The notes: generated by a model from the sequence alone, not told the origin. 64,000 bases of DNA from CADEED01 sp963711635 (GCA_963711635.1 CAVQEZ010000005.1:124001-188000); one strand, 5' to 3'. Counted from the stretch's first letter, positions 17,336 to 26,727 are shown. Numbers and translations: made by a program.

Positions 17336-17936
17336 AACTCTCCAGCGACGGATATTTGCCAGGGCCGAGCCTCACGCATTCACCCTTGAAGTCGGCGTCG
17401 CTGCACAGGCTCCACTCGCCGCGAGCTATCACCGCGGAGATTGCCGCGCCATGAAACGGCGCCGTCTCGAGCCTGGCCTGCGGTGCCTCGATGCCACGCG
17501 AGCCGCCGCTGTAGCCATTGCCCGCGTAGAGCACCACGCTTGCGGCGTCGGCCCCGGCGGCCTGCAGCACGGCATCGGCGCCGCGAAAGTCGCCGATGCT
17601 GGTGGGTTCCTGCCGCCGCACCGAAGTGATCGCATCGTCGAGCCCTAGCGCGCCCAGCGAGGGATAGCGACCGGCTTCGAGCGAGATGCACTGGTCGCGA
17701 TAGTCCTCGCCGGTGCAGAGCGTCCAGGAGCCGCGCTCAACGACCACGGACGAAGTGCGATCGTCGAAATTCATCACGCCGAGCTGCCGCTGATCGATGA
17801 CCACGGACAGCGCGCGGCCCTGGTAGTCGTCGTCCGCATAGAGAGTGAGATCAGCCGCGTGTGCGTCGAAGACGAGCAGTGCGGCGAGCGCGCCGCCGGT
17901 GCGAGCCAAGCGCAAGATTCCCCGGTTCGTATTCAT
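17274..17936 (-). CDS. Secreted beta/gamma-crystallin-type calcium-binding protein
   Basis: 220 aa with a signal peptide ending near FDAHA. Two crystallin domains follow, each with two Greek-key motifs (LTLYADDDYQGRALSV; VVLYAGNGYSGGSRGI). The calcium signature (N/D)(N/D)xx(S/T)S is present twice in the first domain (DDRTSS, DDAITS), while the equivalent spots of the second (HGAAIS, ERGAAS) are degenerate. The product is probably a periplasmic or secreted protein that binds Ca2+ through its first domain only (inference from motifs). Proteins of this type are usually structural or stress-related. Confidence 0.82.
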   Translation of the reverse strand: MNTNRGILRLARTGGALAALLVFDAHAADLTLYADDDYQGRALSVVIDQRQLGVMNFDDRTSSVVVERGSWTLCTGEDYRDQCISLEAGRYPSLGALGLDDAITSVRRQEPTSIGDFRGADAVLQAAGADAASVVLYAGNGYSGGSRGIEAPQARLETAPFHGAAISAVIARGEWSLCSDADFKGECVRLGPGKYPSLESYGLERGAASVRPADAPRTPK

Positions 17937-18019
17937 GTGGATCTCCAGCTGTGGGATAGCGTGGGCGCCGCGCCGCGGGGTTGTCTATCGGAACAAATCC
18001 GTACGCGCGCAAAGGTGCG

Positions 18020-18025
18020 TAGAAT
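18020..18025 (+). promoter_or_regulatory. Putative -10 element for rnr (TAGAAT)
   Basis: TAGAAT lies 43 nt before the chosen TTG start of rnr, within GTGCGTAGAATCCCGC. The same TAGAATCC context occurs upstream of rpsP (32829). No convincing -35 hexamer is seen. The spacing leaves an untranslated leader of about 36 nt containing a GCAGCCGCAGGGGCTGC hairpin. Confidence 0.55.
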
Positions 18026-18068
18026 CCCGCTCGCAGCCGCAGGGGCTGCTTCAAACACGGATCACTTC

Positions 18069-20168
18069 TTGAAACGCCGCCAGGGCAAACAAAGCGGTCG
18101 CCAGCAGGGCGCGCGTCACGACACGCATTCATCACGTAAGCATCCCGCGCCGCAGGCCAGGGCCTCGTCCTATGGACACACGGCCGAAGGCATCGTCAGC
18201 GCCAATCGCGCCGGCTTTGGCTTCGTGCGCGTCCAGGGGCAGGAAGAGTCCGTATTCCTGCCACCGCGCGAGATGATGGGCGTGATGCACGGCGACCGCG
18301 TGCGCGTGTCCGTCGAGCGCGGACGTGACGGCCGCTACTCGGGCAGGCTGGAGAAAATTCTCGAGCACGGCACCAAGTCCTTCGTGGGCACCATGGAGAT
18401 CCACGGCCGCACCGCATTCGTGACGGCCGCGGACCGGCGCATCGGCATGCGTTGCCTGGTCGCGCCGGCGGATCTGGCTGGCGCGCGCCATGGCGACTGG
18501 GTCATCGCGGCGGTGACGCGTTACGCGGGCCAGGGTTCGAATCCGCAGGCGCGAGTCACCAGGCGCCTGGATCCCGAGAAGCCGGTGGAGCTGGCCTGCG
18601 AATCGGCCATCGCGCGCTTCGATCTGCCCGGCGAGTTCTCGCCCGAGGCGGTGCGCGAGGCCGAAGCGTATGGCCGCGAGGTGGACCCCGCCGTCGCGGC
18701 GCAGCGTGTCGACATACGCGACCTGCCGCTGGTCACCATCGACGGTGACGACGCCAAGGACTTCGACGATGCGGTGTATGCCGAACCGCATCCCAAGGGA
18801 TTCCGCCTCATCGTCGCCATTGCCGACGTGAGCTACTACGTGCGGCGCGGCACGGCGCTCGACGCCAGCGCGCGCGAGCGCGGCACGTCGGTGTACTTCC
18901 CGACGCGCGTGATTCCCATGCTGCCGTTCGCGCTCTCGAACGTGTTGTGCTCGCTGCAACCCAAGGTCGATCGGCTGTGCTTCGCGGCCGACATGATCGT
19001 GTCGCGCGCGGGTGTATTGCTGGACGCGCATTTCTATCCCGCGGTCATGCGCTCGGCGCACCGCCTGACCTACACGAAGGCCTTCGCGGCGCTGTTCGAG
19101 GGCAAGCCCGAGGCGCGGGCCGAGCTGGGGCCGCTCACCGACAAACTACTGCCGCTGCTCGACGTGTATCGCGCGCTGCTCAAGGCGCGCCACAAGCGCG
19201 GCGCGCTGGAGTTCGACGCGGCCGAGGCCGAGTTCGACTTCGACGCCGCCGGTCGCATCCAGCGCGTTTACATGTACGCACGCAACGAGGCTCACAAACT
19301 CATCGAGGAGTGCATGATCCTCGCCAACGTGGCGGTGGCGCACGAGCTCGAGAAGCGTGGCGTGGGCACCTTGTACCGGGTGCACGGCAAACCCGAAGAG
19401 AAAAAGCTGAACGTGCTGCTCGAGACGCTGAACGCGCTCGGCGTGGCGGCGGAGCTGCCGCAAGACGTGCAACCCCGGGATTTCCGCGCGATCACCGATC
19501 GCCTCGGGCACTCCGAAGAGCGCCCCTTCATCGAGTCACTGATCGTGCGCTCGATGATGCAGGCCGTTTATCAGCCCGAGAACATCGGTCACTTCGGCCT
19601 GGCGCTCGGGCAGTACGCGCATTTCACGTCGCCGATCCGCCGCTACCCGGATCTCGTGGTGCATCGCACGCTGCGCGCGCTGCTGTCGAATTCGGATCCC
19701 TATGGCGTACGTTACGACGGCGGCCAGCTCTCGATCGCCGGCACCGAGCTCACCGCGCTGGAAAAGCGCGCCGACGAGTCGGATCGTTACGTCAATGCCT
19801 GGCTCAAATGCGTGTACCTGCGCGATCGCATCGGCCAGACCTTCGAGGGTCTCATCACCACGGTGGTGGAGTTCGGCGCCTTCGTGCAGCTCACCGCGGT
19901 GGGCGTGGACGGACTGCTGCACATCGACAACCTGCGCGACGATGAGTACCACATGGAAGCCGGCGGCCGTGCCTGGGTGGGCAGGGAAAGCAAGCGCCGT
20001 CTCGGCATGGGCACGCGCGTCCACGTCATCGTCACCAGCGTGAATCCCATCGAGGGACTGGTGGACCTGGCGCTCGTGGAAGTGGAAAAGGGCCCGGAGC
20101 GGCGTCCGCAGAAATCGCCGCATCGGGCCGCGAAGCCGCAGCGCGGGAAGGGCGGGCGGCCAAGGTAG
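18069..20168 (+). CDS. rnr: Ribonuclease R
   Basis: 699 aa from a TTG at 18069, chosen because the basic segment KRRQGKQSGRQQG after it resembles short RNase R N-termini and because the -10 element lies upstream; the open frame extends further left to 17859 without a start of merit. Cold-shock domains come first (ANRAGFGFVRV), then the RNB catalytic block with IDGDDAKDFDDAV carrying the metal-binding aspartates, GQYAHFTSPIRRYPDL, and a C-terminal S1 domain and basic tail. It is a processive 3'-5' exoribonuclease that degrades structured RNA. It is six bases from rlmB, as in many gammaproteobacteria. Confidence 0.93.
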   Translation: MKRRQGKQSGRQQGARHDTHSSRKHPAPQARASSYGHTAEGIVSANRAGFGFVRVQGQEESVFLPPREMMGVMHGDRVRVSVERGRDGRYSGRLEKILEHGTKSFVGTMEIHGRTAFVTAADRRIGMRCLVAPADLAGARHGDWVIAAVTRYAGQGSNPQARVTRRLDPEKPVELACESAIARFDLPGEFSPEAVREAEAYGREVDPAVAAQRVDIRDLPLVTIDGDDAKDFDDAVYAEPHPKGFRLIVAIADVSYYVRRGTALDASARERGTSVYFPTRVIPMLPFALSNVLCSLQPKVDRLCFAADMIVSRAGVLLDAHFYPAVMRSAHRLTYTKAFAALFEGKPEARAELGPLTDKLLPLLDVYRALLKARHKRGALEFDAAEAEFDFDAAGRIQRVYMYARNEAHKLIEECMILANVAVAHELEKRGVGTLYRVHGKPEEKKLNVLLETLNALGVAAELPQDVQPRDFRAITDRLGHSEERPFIESLIVRSMMQAVYQPENIGHFGLALGQYAHFTSPIRRYPDLVVHRTLRALLSNSDPYGVRYDGGQLSIAGTELTALEKRADESDRYVNAWLKCVYLRDRIGQTFEGLITTVVEFGAFVQLTAVGVDGLLHIDNLRDDEYHMEAGGRAWVGRESKRRLGMGTRVHVIVTSVNPIEGLVDLALVEVEKGPERRPQKSPHRAAKPQRGKGGRPR

Positions 20169-20174
20169 TCGGAG

Positions 20175-20955
20175 ATGGGTAGTTCGACGGACAAGGTCTA
20201 CGGGCTGCACGCCGTACGTGCGCTGCTCACCCGCCACGCGGAGCGCGTCAGCGCGGTGACCATCGCCGAGGGGCGCGAGCCGCGCATGGCGGAGATCGAG
20301 ACGCTCGCGCAAGAAATCCGGCAAGAGCGTCAAACGGGTGTCGCCGGCCGCCTTCAAACAATTGTTCGGCGATGCCGTGCACCAGGGCGTCTACGTGGAG
20401 CTGCAGCCGCTGCCGCCATGGCGCGAAGAGGAGCTGATCGCCGCGATTACCGCTGCCCTCGAAGCGCAGTTGAAGCCCTTCGTGCTGGTGCTCGACGGAG
20501 TGCAGGATCCGCACAATCTCGGCGCCTGCCTGCGAACGGCCGATGCCTGCGGCGCGCTGGCGGTGATCATTCCAAAAGACCGCGCCGTGCAGTTGACTGC
20601 CACGGTGCGCAAGGTGGCGGCCGGTGCCGCCGAGACCACGCCGCTGGCGGTGGTGACCAATCTCGCGCGCACGCTGCGGCTGCTCAAGGACGCGGGTTTG
20701 TGGATCGTGGGCGCCGACGCCGAAGCGCCGAAGCTTGCGCATGAGACGGACCTCGATGGTCCAATCGCGCTGGTGATGGGGGCTGAGGGCTCCGGGCTCC
20801 GACAGCTCACGCGCGAAACCTGCGACTTCCTGGTCCGCCTGCCCCAGCAGGGCACGGTCGAGAGCCTGAATGTCTCCGTGGCCGCCGGAATGCTTCTTTA
20901 TGAAGCTCTCCGGCAACGCCTGACGGTGCGAAAAGGGCCGCGACTCGACCCGTAA
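20175..20955 (+). CDS. rlmB: 23S rRNA (guanosine-2'-O-)methyltransferase RlmB, frame broken near 20319
   Basis: The N-terminal substrate-binding domain reads from the ATG at 20175 (DKVYGLHAVRALLTRHAERV), then the frame moves by net +1 at about 20316-20320 (ATCCGG); the rest continues as GKSVKRVSPAAFKQLFG. The SpoU knot motifs are intact: DGVQDPHNLGACLRTADA and GAEGSGLRQLTRETCD, then GTVESLNVSVAAGMLLYE. Removing one base gives 780 nt, 259 aa, a normal length for this Gm2251 methyltransferase. The rnr-rlmB-rpsF order supports identity. A sequencing insertion is the simplest explanation. Confidence 0.88.
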
Positions 20956-21089
20956 GTCATTGAAAGTCGAGGCTGCGGTCCCGGCGGGCGGCTTGCGAAC
21001 TGCGGGGCGCTTGTTTATCCTTCGCGCCCGTTTTTATCCCCTTGCTGCACCGTCAACCTCAGACGGGTGGCTAATCCATAAGGAGAATC

Positions 21090-21494
21090 ATGAGGCACTA
21101 CGAAATCGTGTTCCTGGTCCATCCTGACCAGAGCGAACAAGTCCCGGCCATGATCGAGCGCTACCGCGGAATGATTTCCGCCGGTGGTGGCACCGTGCAT
21201 CGCCTCGAAGACTGGGGCCGTCGCCAGCTGACTTTCCCGATCTCCAAGGTCCACAAGGCGCACTACGTGCTGCTGAACGTGGAAACGGATCAGAAGACCC
21301 TGCAGGAGCTCACCGGCGCGTTCCGTTTCTCGGACGCCGTGCTGCGTCACCTGGTCGTCAACATGGACGAAGCGGTGATCGAGCCTTCGCCGATGGCGAA
21401 GGCCGCGCAGGAAGAGAAGGAAGGCGGACCGCGCCGCGAGCGCCGCGAAGATTCCTTCGGTGGTGACGACGACGACATGGGAGTGAACGCCTGA
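21090..21494 (+). CDS. rpsF: 30S ribosomal protein S6
   Basis: 134 aa, preceded by AAGGAGAATC, the best ribosome site in the area. MRHYEIVFLVHPDQSEQVP and the WGRRQLTFPISKVHKAHY block identify S6; the tail is acidic (GGDDDDMGVNA), as expected for a protein whose C-terminus is glutamylated in enterics. It opens the rpsF-rpsR-rplI operon. The upstream gap 20956-21089 is AT-richer and contains TTTATCC-type stretches that probably include the promoter. Confidence 0.97.
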   Translation: MRHYEIVFLVHPDQSEQVPAMIERYRGMISAGGGTVHRLEDWGRRQLTFPISKVHKAHYVLLNVETDQKTLQELTGAFRFSDAVLRHLVVNMDEAVIEPSPMAKAAQEEKEGGPRRERREDSFGGDDDDMGVNA

Positions 21495-21778
21495 TGAAAG
21501 ACGAAAAACCGCGTCGTAGTGGCCCGGGTGGCGGTGGTGGTGCCGGTGGCGGCAACCGTTCGTTCTCGCGCCGTCGCAAGTTCTGCCGTTTCACCGCCGA
21601 AGGCGTGAAGCAGATCGACTACAAGGATCTGGCCATCCTCAAGCAGTACATCACCGAGACCGGCAAAATCGTCCCGAGCCGCATCACGGGTACCAAGGCG
21701 TTCTACCAGCGCCAGCTCTCGTCGGCGATCAAGCGGGCGCGGTACCTCGCGCTGCTGCCTTACACCGACCAGCATTGA
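21494..21778 (+). CDS. rpsR: 30S ribosomal protein S18
   Basis: 94 aa, beginning in the TGATG overlap with rpsF. The N-terminus is extended with a Gly-rich stretch before RSFSRRRKFCRFTAEG; the core FKDLAILKQYIT-like segment and KRARYLALLPYTDQH are classic S18. It pairs with S6 on the small-subunit platform. Confidence 0.97.
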   Translation: MKDEKPRRSGPGGGGGAGGGNRSFSRRRKFCRFTAEGVKQIDYKDLAILKQYITETGKIVPSRITGTKAFYQRQLSSAIKRARYLALLPYTDQH

Positions 21779-21786
21779 GATAAATC

Positions 21787-22236
21787 ATGGACGTCATTCT
21801 GCTCACCAAGGTGGCGAACCTTGGAAACATCGGCGACCGCGTGAAGGTGAAGTCCGGCTACGGCCGCAACTTCCTGCTGCCCAAGGGCAAGGCCACGCTC
21901 GCGACGCCGGACAACGTGAAGAAGTTCGAAGCGCGTCGCGCCGAGCTCGAGAAGGTCGCGCGCGACCAGTTCCAGGACGCGGAGAGCCGCTCCGCCGCGT
22001 TCAAGGACTTCAAGCTGCAGATCACTGCCAAGGCCGGCACCGAGGGCAAGCTCTTCGGTTCGATCGGTACGGCCGACATCGCCGAGGCATGCACGGCACA
22101 GGGTCACAAGGTGGCGCGCGCTGAAGTGCGGCTGCCCACCGGCCCGCTGCGCACGGTCGGCGATCACATGATCACCCTGCATCTGCATACCGACATCGAC
22201 GTGCAATTGCCGGTGACGATTACCGCCGAAGAGTAG
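21787..22236 (+). CDS. rplI: 50S ribosomal protein L9
   Basis: 149 aa, standard L9 length. It starts MDVILLTKVANLGNIGD, with the N-terminal RNA-binding part VKVKSGYGRNFLLPKGKA, a long linker helix, and the C-terminal domain including GKLFGSIGTADIAEA. It is separated by 8 nt from rpsR and is followed by the terminator at 22275. Confidence 0.97.
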   Translation: MDVILLTKVANLGNIGDRVKVKSGYGRNFLLPKGKATLATPDNVKKFEARRAELEKVARDQFQDAESRSAAFKDFKLQITAKAGTEGKLFGSIGTADIAEACTAQGHKVARAEVRLPTGPLRTVGDHMITLHLHTDIDVQLPVTITAEE

Positions 22237-22274
22237 GCTGCTGAAGAGTAAATCGCGCACAACGCGATGATTGG

Positions 22275-22305
22275 AAACGGCACCTTCGGTGCCGTTTTCT
22301 TTTTT
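22275..22305 (+). terminator. Rho-independent terminator after rplI
   Basis: A 10-bp perfect stem, AAACGGCACC (22275-22284) with GGTGCCGTTT (22288-22297), closes a TTC loop and is followed by TCTTTTTT. It ends the ribosomal operon 39 nt downstream of rplI; some read-through into dnaB 59 nt further on is possible. Confidence 0.93.
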
Positions 22306-22363
22306 GGGGTTCGCAGAGCAAATTTTTCTAGTCGGCGAGCAGCCGAGAGGGGAAACTATTCCC

Positions 22364-23761
22364 ATGTCGAGCACCCCGAAATTCCGTCGTGAATCCTCCA
22401 GCCCATCCGACTTGCGAGCACCGCCGCATTCCATCGAGGCCGAACAGGCCGTGCTCGGTGGGCTCATGCTGGATCGCACCGCCTGGGATAACGTCGGCGA
22501 CGTAGTCACCGCCGAAGATTTTTTCCGTCCCGATCACACGGTGATCTTCGAGAGCATCGCGGCGCTGGCCGGCGAGGCGCAGCCCTGCGATCCGGTCACC
22601 GTGTCCGAGCACCTGCAGCGTCTCGGCAAACTCGCCGAAGTCGGTGGGCTGGCCTATCTCGGCACGCTGACCCGCGACACCCCGGGCGCCGCCAATGCGC
22701 GCGCCTACGCGCAGATCGTCAAGGAACGAGCCCTGCTGCGTTCGCTGGTGAGCGCGGGCGGCGAGATCGCGGGCTCGGTGTGGAGCGAGGAAGGTGAATC
22801 CGCGCGCGAGCTGGTGGAGAAGGCCGAGCGGCGCATTTTCGCGATTGCCGAGGGCAGTGCGCGTGGCAAGGGGTATGTCAGCGCACGTCAGGCGTTGCCG
22901 CCGTTGATCGATCAGATCGACGACCTCTACAACAATCCGAACAAGCCGCGCGGCTTGCCCACGGGCTTCATCGACTTCGATGCCAAGACCGGCGGCCTGC
23001 GTGGCGGTGACCTGCTGATCATCGCCGGCCGTCCCTCGATGGGTAAGTCGACGCTGGCCATCAACATGGCCGAGCACGCGGCGCTCAAAGAGGGCATCCG
23101 CGCCTCGGTGGCCATCTTCTCGCTGGAAATGCCGGCCGAGCAGATCCTGACGCGCATGTTGTCGTCGGTGGGCAGTGTGAACCTGAGCAACATTCGCAGC
23201 GGCAAGCTGTCCGAAGACGACTGGCCGCGCATCACCGGTGCGACCAAGCAGTTGCAGGACGCCAAGATCTTCATCGACGACACGGCGGCGCTGACGCCCA
23301 CCGAGCTGCGCGCCCGCGCGCGGCGCATCAAGCGCGAACACGGGCTGGACCTGATCGTGATCGACTATCTACAGCTGATGTCGGTGCCGGGTACCAAGGA
23401 AAATCGCGCCACCGAGATCTCGGAGATCTCGCGCGGCCTGAAGGCGCTGGCCAAGGAGATCAGCTGCCCGGTGATCGCGCTGTCGCAGTTGAATCGCGGC
23501 GTGGAGCAAAGAGAGAACAAGAAGCCGGTGATGTCGGATCTCAGAGAATCTGGGGCTATCGAACAGGATGCAGACATGATCCTGCTCATCTACCGCGACG
23601 AGGTCTACAACAAGGAGACGCCGAAGAAAGGTGTCGCCGAAATCGATCTCGCCAAACATCGCAACGGTGAGACCGGCGACATACGTCTGACTTTCCGAGG
23701 CGCCAACAGCCGCTTCGAGAACTACGTCGACCCGGCGTACGGCGAAGGAATCATGCGTTGA
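22364..23761 (+). CDS. dnaB: Replicative DNA helicase DnaB
   Basis: 465 aa from the ATG at 22364, preceded by AGAGGGGAA; an upstream in-frame start at 22271 would overlap the terminator and is rejected. The N-terminal primase-interacting domain (SIEAEQAVLGGLMLDRTAWD) is followed by a RecA-like ATPase with Walker A GRPSMGKSTLA, Walker B DLIVIDYLQLMS and the DnaB motif SDLRESGAIEQDADMI. It unwinds DNA at the replication fork as a hexamer. No intein is present. The stop overlaps the alr start. Confidence 0.96.
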   Translation: MSSTPKFRRESSSPSDLRAPPHSIEAEQAVLGGLMLDRTAWDNVGDVVTAEDFFRPDHTVIFESIAALAGEAQPCDPVTVSEHLQRLGKLAEVGGLAYLGTLTRDTPGAANARAYAQIVKERALLRSLVSAGGEIAGSVWSEEGESARELVEKAERRIFAIAEGSARGKGYVSARQALPPLIDQIDDLYNNPNKPRGLPTGFIDFDAKTGGLRGGDLLIIAGRPSMGKSTLAINMAEHAALKEGIRASVAIFSLEMPAEQILTRMLSSVGSVNLSNIRSGKLSEDDWPRITGATKQLQDAKIFIDDTAALTPTELRARARRIKREHGLDLIVIDYLQLMSVPGTKENRATEISEISRGLKALAKEISCPVIALSQLNRGVEQRENKKPVMSDLRESGAIEQDADMILLIYRDEVYNKETPKKGVAEIDLAKHRNGETGDIRLTFRGANSRFENYVDPAYGEGIMR

Positions 23762-24853
23762 TCCGGCTGCTTCGCGCGCTCATCGACAGCGCCGCGCTTC
23801 GGCACAATCTGGGCACCATTCGCGCGTATGCGCCGGGCGCGAAAGTCATGGCCGTGGTCAAGGCCAATGCGTATGGCCACGGGTTGTTATCCACGGCGGC
23901 GGCACTGGCCGATGCGGACGCGCTTGCCGTTGCCAGGTTGGAAGAGGGCATCGCACTGCGCAGCACCGGCGTGAACACCCCCATCGTGCTGCTCGAAGGC
24001 GTGTTCAGCGCCGAACAACTCGGCGAGGCTGCGCATCACCGCTTCGAGCTGGTGGTGCACGATCCGCTGCAGCTCGAGCTGCTCGAAGCACATCGCGGCG
24101 CCGAGCGATTCGTCATCTGGATCAAGATGGACACGGGCATGAACCGCCTGGGTTTCCGGCCGGAGGCCTTTGCGCCGGCGCTGGCGCGACTGCGCGCCAT
24201 GAGCGTGCCGGCGCTCGAGCTGCGTGCCATGACGCACCTGGCGCGCGCCGATGAGCGCAGCGAGCCGATGACACTCGAGCAGGTCGGCCGGTTCGAGTCC
24301 ACGCTCGCGTCCGCCGGCCTCACGGGCGCGCACCGCCTGGCCACCAGCATCGGCAATTCCGCGGGCACGCTGGGACATCCGCGCGCCCATGGCGACTGGG
24401 TGCGTCCCGGGCTCGCGCTGTATGGTGTTTCACCGTTTGCCGACGCCACCGGCGCGACGCATGGCCTCAAGCCCGTGATGACACTGGAGACCACGGTGCT
24501 CACGGTGCGCGAGGTGAAGCGCGGCGAAACCGTAGGCTACGCCGGCAGCGTGGCGTGCCGAGCGCGACAGCTCCATCGCCATTCTCGCGGCGGGTTACGG
24601 CGACGGCCTTCCGCGTCATCTCGTCAACGGCACGCCGGTGCTGATCGGCGGTTCCCGGTATCCGCTGGTGGGGCGCGTGTCGATGGACATGATCGCCGTG
24701 AACGTCAGCGGCGCGCCGAAAGTCGCCACCGGCAGCAAGGCCGTCATCTGGGGCGAGGGCCTGCCGGTCGAAGACGTCGCAATGCATGCCGACACGATTC
24801 CGTATGAGTTGCTGTGTGGCGTGAGCCAGCGCGTTCCGCTCGAGCTGAAGTAA
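23758..24853 (+). CDS. alr: Alanine racemase, frame broken near 24550
   Basis: The start is the TTG in the TTGA overlap with dnaB. The PLP lysine is K35 in MAVVKANAYGHG. The frame runs through KRGETVGYAGS, then shifts by net +1 at 24548-24551, where AGCGTGG should read AGCTGG; it resumes as WRAERDSSIAILAAGYGDG and continues through GRVSMDMIAVNVS, with the second catalytic Tyr likely in AAGYGDG's region. One base removed gives 1095 nt, 364 aa, the family length. The enzyme supplies D-alanine for peptidoglycan and is normally essential unless a second racemase exists, so a sequence error is likely. Confidence 0.88.
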
Positions 24854-24886
24854 GCCGCCGCGTTTTCGCGCGCGTGGCAATTTTTT
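24854..24886 (+). terminator. Probable terminator after alr
   Basis: Directly after the alr stop, GCCGCCGCG and CGCGCGCGTGGC can form a GC-rich hairpin around TTTT with an imperfect stem, followed by AATTTTTTC. The U-run is good and the stem is not perfect. Confidence 0.5.
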
Positions 24887-25020
24887 CAAGTATCGGAAGC
24901 AGCGACCGTTTCTGTTTTCCGCGACAGCCGCGCGAGTACTAGACCCTCGTCTCCCGTATTGCGCGCGGAGATTTCTGCGAACATCCTGTGTACGCGGCAA
25001 TACGGACAGGGAGTGTCATC

Positions 25021-26556
25021 ATGCTGGCGAGATCAGGACGATCTATTCTTTACGCGACGCTGCTCATTGCCGCCGCGAATTCTTTCTCCGCCGAAGCCAT
25101 CAGGAGTCCCGGCGATCTGTATGGGCCGCGAACCGGCACGTCGGTGGACGCTGTCGCGCTGCCGCTGGCGGTGCGACGTTCGGACTCGACGGCCGACACG
25201 TTCCGCTACTGGAACCAGATCTCGATCGATGCCTCCGGGCTCGATCACACGCCGGTCGAACCGGGACCGGTCGAGGATCCGCCGGGCCGCGTGTTCGGCG
25301 AGCAGCTCGGGCCGACGCGCGCTTCACGTGCCATAGCGATCGTGCACATCGCGATGTTCGACGCCGTGAATGCGATCACCGGCGGATACCGCAGCTACAC
25401 CGGGATGCCGCGCGAGACCCGCCCGGCCTCGATCGATGCGGCGATCGCGACGGCCGCACACGACACACTGGTGCAGATGTTTCCCTCGCAAAGGCCAATC
25501 TTCGACCGGCTCTACAGCGAGGACATCGCGCGCATTCCGCCCTCGCAGGAGCAGCGCAAGAATCTCGGCGTCGCCATCGGCAATCGCGCGGCGACCCGCA
25601 TCCTCGGCCGGCGCGTCAATGACGGCTCGCAATTCGCGGAGCCGCGGCTGGGCATCGAGTGGATGACGAGCAACGCGGCCGGCCATTGGCGCCAGGATCC
25701 GATCAGCCAGGCACCCATCGCACTCGGCGCGTTCTGGAGCCGGGTGCGGCCATTCGTCATGACGTCGGCCTCGCAGTTCCGCACGCCGGCGCCACCGGCA
25801 TTGGGTAGCGCGGCATATACCGCGGCGTACAACGAGGTGAAGCGCCTCGGCGGCGATGGCGTGAACACACCCACACAGCGCAGCGTGGACCAGACCAACA
25901 TCGGGCTCTACTGGGCCTACGACGGCACGCCGAGCCTGTGCGCGCCGCCGCGGCTCTACAACCAGATCACCACGGTGGTCAGCAGTCGCATCACGAGCCC
26001 GATCGAGCTCGCGCGACTGTTCGCGCTGGTGAATGTGTCGATGGCCGACGCTGGCATCGGCAGCTGGGAGTCGAAGTACTTCTGGGACGTCTGGCGTCCG
26101 GTCACCGGCATTCGCGAATCGGATCCGGGCACGGGACCCTCGGGAACCGGCGACGGCAATCCCGCCACCATCGGCGATGCGGGGTTTTTCCCACTGGGCG
26201 CGCCGGCCAGCAATCTGCCGGGCCCGGATTTCACGCCGCCGTTCCCGGCATATCCGTCGGGGCATGCAACGTTTGGCGGCGCGCTGTTCGAAACCCTGCG
26301 CAACTACTTCGGCAGGGACAACATCGCGTTCACGTTCACGTCAGATGAGTTGAATGGCGAGACGGTCGACAGCAACGGACAGGTGCGCCCGCTGCTGCCG
26401 CGCAGCTTCAATTCGTTCTCGCAGGCGGAGGAAGAGAACGGCCAGAGCCGCATCTACCTGGGCATCCACTGGTCGTTCGACAAGACCGAGGGCATCCGCC
26501 AGGGACGTCGCATCGCGGACTACGTGTACGCCAATGCATTCCAACGGGTGAATTGA
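25021..26556 (+). CDS. Vanadium-dependent haloperoxidase / PAP2-superfamily protein
   Basis: 511 aa from the ATG at 25021, which follows GGGAGTG and opens a signal peptide (SILYATLLIAAANSFSAEA). The three-part active-site signature of vanadium haloperoxidases and acid phosphatases is present in order: KYFWDVWRP (Lys and Arg), AYPSGHATFGGA (Ser, Gly, His) and SRIYLGIHWSFD (Arg and catalytic His). The product is probably periplasmic or secreted and either oxidises halide with H2O2 or acts as a phosphatase; the two cannot be separated by eye, though the length and spacing favour the bacterial haloperoxidase-like group. It is a single-gene unit bounded by terminators. Confidence 0.82.
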   Translation: MLARSGRSILYATLLIAAANSFSAEAIRSPGDLYGPRTGTSVDAVALPLAVRRSDSTADTFRYWNQISIDASGLDHTPVEPGPVEDPPGRVFGEQLGPTRASRAIAIVHIAMFDAVNAITGGYRSYTGMPRETRPASIDAAIATAAHDTLVQMFPSQRPIFDRLYSEDIARIPPSQEQRKNLGVAIGNRAATRILGRRVNDGSQFAEPRLGIEWMTSNAAGHWRQDPISQAPIALGAFWSRVRPFVMTSASQFRTPAPPALGSAAYTAAYNEVKRLGGDGVNTPTQRSVDQTNIGLYWAYDGTPSLCAPPRLYNQITTVVSSRITSPIELARLFALVNVSMADAGIGSWESKYFWDVWRPVTGIRESDPGTGPSGTGDGNPATIGDAGFFPLGAPASNLPGPDFTPPFPAYPSGHATFGGALFETLRNYFGRDNIAFTFTSDELNGETVDSNGQVRPLLPRSFNSFSQAEEENGQSRIYLGIHWSFDKTEGIRQGRRIADYVYANAFQRVN

Positions 26557-26569
26557 GGGGGAAACGAAG

Positions 26570-26635
26570 AAGGCCGGGTTACCACCGGCCTTTTTCTTGT
26601 CATTCACGGAGCCCGTCGCTTCGACGGGCCTTTCT
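26570..26635 (+). terminator. Tandem hairpin terminators after the haloperoxidase-like gene
   Basis: The first hairpin is AAGGCCGG (26570-26577) with CCGGCCTT (26585-26592), running into TTTTTCTT. The second is GCCCGTCG (26611-26618) with CGACGGGC (26622-26629), followed by a short CTTTCTC. The first is a strong rho-independent stop for the rightward gene; the second may reinforce it. Confidence 0.85.
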
Positions 26636-26660
26636 CGTCAGGCGCTGCGCGCCACAACGG

Positions 26661-26684
26661 AAAACGCCGGCGAAGCACCGGCGT
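26661..26684 (-). terminator. Terminator of the PP2C-FHA operon
   Basis: On the minus strand ACGCCGG pairs with CCGGCGT around a 7-nt loop (arms 26664-26670 and 26678-26684) and is followed by TTTT. It lies 44 nt beyond the FHA stop and faces the rightward terminators, sealing the two convergent units. Confidence 0.7.
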
Positions 26685-26727
26685 CCGTGAACGATTGAAG
26701 AGGGCTTCGTGGTCTGGGGTCTGGCTC

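Noticed and set aside
22271..22363. Upstream in-frame extension of dnaB
   Set aside because: It would start at the rplI terminator and lacks a ribosome site; ATG 22364 follows a strong one.
23885..23895. DnaA-box-like TTATCCAC next to dnaB
   Set aside because: Single copy inside alr coding sequence, no cluster of boxes or AT-rich unwinding element, so no origin is proposed.
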